Assembly (NCBI GenBank): GCA_019637645.1
Contig: JAHBVH010000113.1
Location: 1-18,392, forward strand
Source: Caldilineaceae bacterium
GTDB taxonomy: Bacteria; Chloroflexota; Anaerolineae; Caldilineales; Caldilineaceae
DNA length: 18,392 nucleotides
Direction of reading: 5' to 3'
The position numbers and the translations under genes are program-made. The notes beneath the pieces were generated by a model. It did not search any database and was not told the origin of the DNA. It worked only from the letters and a program-made list of their open reading frames with translations. Each line of letters begins with the position of its first letter. Position 1 is the stretch's first letter. Below, piece after piece: positions 14,504 to 18,392 of this stretch.

Positions 14504-17500
14504 TGCGCATTGCCTATCTCTGTGCTGATCCTGGCATTCCGGTCTTCGGGCGCAAAGGCGCGTCGATTCACGTCCAAGAAGTGATCCGCGCCCTGTTGCG
14601 CCAAGGCGCGACCGTGGAACTCTTTACCAATCGGGTGGGGGGGGATACTCCGCCTGGTTTGGAGACAGTGACTGTCCACAAAATGCCCGACCTGCCCAAA
14701 GGGATGGATGCCGGGGAACGCGAACTGGCAGCGTTGGCCGCCAATGTGGAATGGGTGAATACGCTAGCGGCTGCTGGCCCTTTCACCCTGGTCTATGAGC
14801 GCTACTCCCTCTGGAGTGATGCGGGCATGACCTTTGCCCAACAGCAAGGCATCCCGGGGTTGCTGGAGGTCAACGCCCCGCTCATCGAAGAGCAAAGCCA
14901 GCACCGCACGCTCTGTCATCGGGACGCGGCCGAAGTGGTGGCGCAACGGACCTTTGGCGCGGCCAGTGCGATCTTGGCCGTTTCCGATGGCGTGGCCGAT
15001 TATCTCAAGCAGGTGGGCTCTCCTGCTGACCGCGTCCATGTCGTGCCCAATGGGGTGGATCTGGCGCGTTTTGTCCAATGTCCCTTGGTGGGTGGCAAAG
15101 CCGTTGATCCCGCCACTAAGCCCTTTACGGTGGGCTTTGTGGGGACACTCAAAGCGTGGCATGGTCTGGAGGGCTTGGTCGAAGCCTTCGCCCTGCTCCA
15201 CCATTGGGTCCCCAATGCGCGGCTCTTGTTGGTGGGGGATGGCCCGCTGCGCGAGTCATTAACGGCTGACCTAGCCGAACGGGGCCTGCTGGCGGCCACC
15301 CACTTTACCGGTGCCGTCGATCACCGTGAAATTCCCGCGTGGCTGGCGGGCATGGATGTGGCCGTCGCGCCCTATCCACCGCTGGAGAACTTCTACTTTT
15401 CGCCGCTCAAGGTCTACGAATATATGGCCGCGGCGCGCCCGGTTGTCGCCAGCGCCATCGGCCAGATCAACCGCGTGATCACCCACGAACAGAATGGGCT
15501 ACTCTATCCCGCCGGAGAGACCAAAGCCCTAGCGAGCGCCCTGTTGCGGCTCTACAAGGATCCCGAGCTGGCCCAACGCCTGGGCGACGCCGCCCGCCAG
15601 ACCATCCGCCAACATCATACCTGGGATGCGGTGGCCCAGCGGATTTTGGCGTTGGCCGGGGTAAATGACGGCGCTACGCGTACACCTCCCAGCACACCCC
15701 CCAACGCACCACCTGCCGACCGCCCTGATCGCCCGGCCACCCGCCCCAGCAAGCCCCAGACGTTGCAGCAAGCCTTACCCGGTTTGGGCGAAATTCTGCG
15801 CTACTTTCGCCCCGAGATTCTGCAACAACGGATGCTCATTGCCGTGGCCGTGGTGAGCATGGTGGCGGGGATTGGTCTGCGCCTATTGGAGCCGTGGCCC
15901 CTGAAATTTATTGTGGACTTCCTCAGCAATGGGGACAGCCGTGGGTTGCCGCTTTGGCTCACCAGCCGTTTGGGCGCGGAAGGGATCTTGGCCGTCGCGG
16001 CTGTGGGCGCGGTGGCGGTGGTAGCCGCGGGCGCGGTGACGAATTATCTAAGCACTGTCACTATGGCGCTCGCCGGTAACCGGATCTTAACCCAAGTCCG
16101 AGGGCGGCTCTATCGGCATCTGCTGAACCTCCCCTTGGCCTATCATACCCGTGCCAAAGGGGGTGACCTGCTCACCCGGCTCATCGGCGATATTGGCCGC
16201 CTCGAGGAAGTGGCCGTGACTGCCATGTTGCCTCTGCTCATTAGCTGTCTGACCCTGGTCGGCATGGTGAGTATTATGTTTTGGCTCAACTGGCAACTGG
16301 CCCTGCTCGGCTTGGCAACCTTGCCGTTGGCAATGCTGACCATGTCGCGCTTCTCGGGGCGTATCCGCCGCACCGCGCGAGATCAGCGGCAGCGGGAAGC
16401 CGAGCTAGCCGCCACCGCAGCTGAGTCGCTAGGCGCGATCCGGGTGGTCAAGGCGTTCTCTCTGGAAGAGAGCTTGAGCGCCATCTTTGGGGCGGCCAAC
16501 CAAAAGAATCTCAAGGATGGCGTGCGGGGCAAGCGCCTTTCGGCCAGCCTAGAACGGGCCATTGACATTTTTATCGCCACGGGTACCGCGCTGACGCTCT
16601 GGTATGGGGCCCATCTGGTGCTGCGCGGGGCGTTGACCTTGGGCGATCTGATCGTCTTTCTCAACTACCTCAAAAGCGCGTTCCGGCCCATGAGCGATCT
16701 GGCGAAATATACCGGGCGTATTGCCAAGGCTGTGGCCGCCGGGGAACGGATTCTGGATGTCCTGGCAACCGAGCCCGCCATCCAAGATCGGCCCGATGCC
16801 ATTGTCGCGCCCCGTCTTCAAGGCGCGGTGACCTTTGACCAAGTTAGTTTTGGTTATGAGCGGGCGCAACCGGTGTTGCGCAATGTCTCCTTGCATATTC
16901 CCGCTGGGCAGAAGGTGGCACTGGTGGGGCCGTCTGGCGCGGGGAAATCCACCCTGGCCAGCCTGCTCTTGCGGCTCTATGAACCAACCGCGGGTACCAT
17001 CTTGGTCGATGGCTTGCCGCTGGACACCTACACGACCCAGTCACTGCGCAACCAGATGAGTGTAGTCCTCCAGGAAAGTCTGCTCTTTGGCGACACGGTG
17101 CGCGCCAATCTGCGCTATGGCGCACCTGCTGCCGACGATGAAGAGATCGAAGCTGCGGCCCGCCAGGTCAATGCCCATGACTTTATCATGGCGCTGCCCG
17201 AAGGCTATGCGACGGTATTGGGTGAGCGGGGGGCAACGCTCTCTGGTGGGCAACGGCAGCGGCTGGCGATTGCCCGGGCCGCCGTACGCCGAGCGCCCCT
17301 GGTCATTCTCGACGAGCCCACCGTAGGGCTGGATGAGGAAAATGCCCAAGCGGTCCAGCGGGCCTTGCAAGGCTTAACGGCCTACGCGACGACCCTGATC
17401 ATCACCCATGATCTGCAACTCGCCGTCACCGCGGATCGCATCCTCTATTTGGAAGATGGCGCGATCCGCGAGGAGGGCACCCACGCTAGCCTGTTGGCCC

Positions 17501-17601
17501 TCAATGGTCGCTATGCGGCCCTCTACAAGCTGCAAACGCGGGATAAGACGGCGCCGGAGGCCGCGACCGCGCCGGAGGCGCACCATGCTTACACCGCCTG
17601 A
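14503..17601 (+). CDS. fusion of GT4 glycosyltransferase and ABC exporter (permease plus ATPase)
   Basis: One 1032-residue frame with two complete enzymes. Residues 1-385 are a GT4 glycosyltransferase (GRKGASIHVQEV, VPNGVDLARF, VGTLKAWHG, SPLKVYEYMAAARPVVAS at about 300-317). A proline-rich linker runs from about 388 to 425. Residues about 445-740 are an MsbA-type transmembrane domain with roughly six helices, and about 780-1015 an ABC ATPase with Walker A GPSGAGKST (Lys815), LSGGQ (913-917), Walker B with Asp937 and Glu938, and the H-loop His969. It would dimerise into an exporter with two tethered glycosyltransferases facing the cytoplasm. No stop or frame break is seen at the junction, so the fusion appears genuine. 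The ATG overlaps the preceding stop (TAATG), with a strong GGAGG (14491-14495) upstream. Export of a glycosylated lipid or polysaccharide unit is likely but the substrate is unknown. Confidence 0.92.
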   Translation: MRIAYLCADPGIPVFGRKGASIHVQEVIRALLRQGATVELFTNRVGGDTPPGLETVTVHKMPDLPKGMDAGERELAALAANVEWVNTLAAAGPFTLVYERYSLWSDAGMTFAQQQGIPGLLEVNAPLIEEQSQHRTLCHRDAAEVVAQRTFGAASAILAVSDGVADYLKQVGSPADRVHVVPNGVDLARFVQCPLVGGKAVDPATKPFTVGFVGTLKAWHGLEGLVEAFALLHHWVPNARLLLVGDGPLRESLTADLAERGLLAATHFTGAVDHREIPAWLAGMDVAVAPYPPLENFYFSPLKVYEYMAAARPVVASAIGQINRVITHEQNGLLYPAGETKALASALLRLYKDPELAQRLGDAARQTIRQHHTWDAVAQRILALAGVNDGATRTPPSTPPNAPPADRPDRPATRPSKPQTLQQALPGLGEILRYFRPEILQQRMLIAVAVVSMVAGIGLRLLEPWPLKFIVDFLSNGDSRGLPLWLTSRLGAEGILAVAAVGAVAVVAAGAVTNYLSTVTMALAGNRILTQVRGRLYRHLLNLPLAYHTRAKGGDLLTRLIGDIGRLEEVAVTAMLPLLISCLTLVGMVSIMFWLNWQLALLGLATLPLAMLTMSRFSGRIRRTARDQRQREAELAATAAESLGAIRVVKAFSLEESLSAIFGAANQKNLKDGVRGKRLSASLERAIDIFIATGTALTLWYGAHLVLRGALTLGDLIVFLNYLKSAFRPMSDLAKYTGRIAKAVAAGERILDVLATEPAIQDRPDAIVAPRLQGAVTFDQVSFGYERAQPVLRNVSLHIPAGQKVALVGPSGAGKSTLASLLLRLYEPTAGTILVDGLPLDTYTTQSLRNQMSVVLQESLLFGDTVRANLRYGAPAADDEEIEAAARQVNAHDFIMALPEGYATVLGERGATLSGGQRQRLAIARAAVRRAPLVILDEPTVGLDEENAQAVQRALQGLTAYATTLIITHDLQLAVTADRILYLEDGAIREEGTHASLLALNGRYAALYKLQTRDKTAPEAATAPEAHHAYTA

Positions 17602-18392
17602 TGCTGCGTTGGTGGCGCGCGAGGTGCACTTGCCTGGCTTGGGTCACTTGCTCGACCCTGCCGCTTGCTTGGCGCTGATCCAAGCGGCCCAACCCACGCC
17701 CATGCAATGCCTCAAGCCGGTCTATGTGCGCTACAAACCGGCAACGAGCTGCCTGGTCGCCTATGCAGTCCGCAGCGTCACAACCACCGTCCCCACCTAT
17801 TGCTACGGCGTCGCCTTTCGCCACGATGAGGTGGACAAGCTCGCCAAAGCACAGACCAAACGTTACGCCACCAGCCCCCTCGGTTGGGACGCGCTGGTGG
17901 ACGAGCAGCATGCGCTGGTGTTCTATGGCTTTCCCAATGATCGCCGGCTCAAGGCGCTACGCTGCTTACAAGATGCTGGCAAACGCACGCGCTTGTTGAC
18001 GAATCTAACCGTTGACCCCACCGTGGCGCATGGGCAACTCGTGCCTTTGCGCTATAAACCCGAACGGCGCTTGGTGGCCTGCGTGCAAGGGGCCACCCGT
18101 CAGCGGCTCCTCCGCTTCTATGCTGAGGATGAATTTACGGTCGCGGCGGCCAACCATCAGGCGATCCAGCCGACAGCCTACTTTGACACGCCGCACTTGA
18201 TCGGGCTGGATGAAGCCAACCAAGTATTGCTACTCACTTGGCTGGCCGGTGAGCCTTTTGAGCGGTACCTCGTGGCGGCGCGGGCGGACGAAGGGGAAGC
18301 GGCTTGCCGTTGGGTGGGTCGCGCCCTGGCCGCTTTTCATGCCCAATCTGTGCCGCTGGCGAACCACTACACGTCTGCGGGAGAGGGGGAAG
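17585..18392 (+). CDS. aminoglycoside-phosphotransferase-fold kinase, 3' end missing
   Basis: An open frame from an ATG at 17585 runs to the window end (269 codons and one base). It overlaps the fusion gene by 17 nt and has GGAGG (17574-17578) 6 nt upstream. The start is MLTPPDAALVAREVHLPGLG. Two similar strands occur, VYVRYKPATSCLVAY (46-60) and VPLRYKPERRLVACV (153-167), then a hinge-like LLLTWLAGEPFERYL at about 217-231 and GRALAAFHAQ. This fits the APH/choline-kinase-like fold up to the hinge; the catalytic HGD loop would lie past the window end. These kinases phosphorylate small molecules or sugars, and their pairing with glycosyltransferases and an ABC exporter suggests a substrate in the same pathway. 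The fold call is moderate because the catalytic part is not visible. Confidence 0.72.
   Translation, partial: MLTPPDAALVAREVHLPGLGHLLDPAACLALIQAAQPTPMQCLKPVYVRYKPATSCLVAYAVRSVTTTVPTYCYGVAFRHDEVDKLAKAQTKRYATSPLGWDALVDEQHALVFYGFPNDRRLKALRCLQDAGKRTRLLTNLTVDPTVAHGQLVPLRYKPERRLVACVQGATRQRLLRFYAEDEFTVAAANHQAIQPTAYFDTPHLIGLDEANQVLLLTWLAGEPFERYLVAARADEGEAACRWVGRALAAFHAQSVPLANHYTSAGEGE

Noticed and set aside
1..18392. tRNA or rRNA genes
   Set aside because: No cloverleaf with a GTTCGAATC-like arm or rRNA core sequence was recognised by reading; an automated scan was not possible.

Overview
The window looks like chromosomal DNA from a Chloroflexota bacterium, perhaps class Chloroflexia. This is inferred from style: a secreted protease ending in a short YLPLI-type tail, a membrane-free TPR histidine kinase, an ECF sigma/CHAT locus, and GCGGAT-rich intergenic palindromes. 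No rRNA or marker gene confirms the phylum. Coding DNA is GC-rich and dense; the main AT-rich gap is at about 2120-2340.

Left edge (1-2119, minus strand): an asparagine-synthetase-like protein whose glutaminase cysteine is replaced by serine. It overlaps a gene that runs off the window and begins like the HPr-kinase-related proteins of lasso peptide clusters. Together they suggest the end of a RiPP (lasso-type) cluster whose other genes lie to the left. Next (2569-2958) is a two-hairpin guanidine-II riboswitch in front of a Gdx/SugE guanidinium exporter, closed by an 18-bp-stem terminator shared with the converging gene. That gene (3072-4958, minus) is a soluble TPR histidine kinase with a good sigma-70-type promoter but no response regulator nearby.

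Middle (5352-11630, plus): an ECF-type sigma factor, a soluble zinc-motif anti-sigma-like protein carrying a beta-sandwich domain, a 997-residue TPR-CHAT protease, and a secreted subtilisin-like protease. The first three look like one signalling unit in which a caspase-like protease could control the sigma/anti-sigma pair. The arrangement recalls the CRISPR-linked CHAT/sigma system (Craspase), but no CRISPR genes are present.

Right (12004-18392, plus): a tightly overlapping operon of a COG4671/GT28-like glycosyltransferase, a GT4 glycosyltransferase, a single polypeptide fusing a second GT4 glycosyltransferase to a full ABC exporter half-transporter, and a kinase of the aminoglycoside-phosphotransferase fold cut by the window end. 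The set suggests cytoplasmic assembly of a glycosylated, possibly lipid-linked product coupled to export.

A palindromic repeat family (two full copies at 9784-9843 and 11752-11836, a half copy at 3046-3066) and a separate GCGGAT-type palindrome occupy the gaps between genes.
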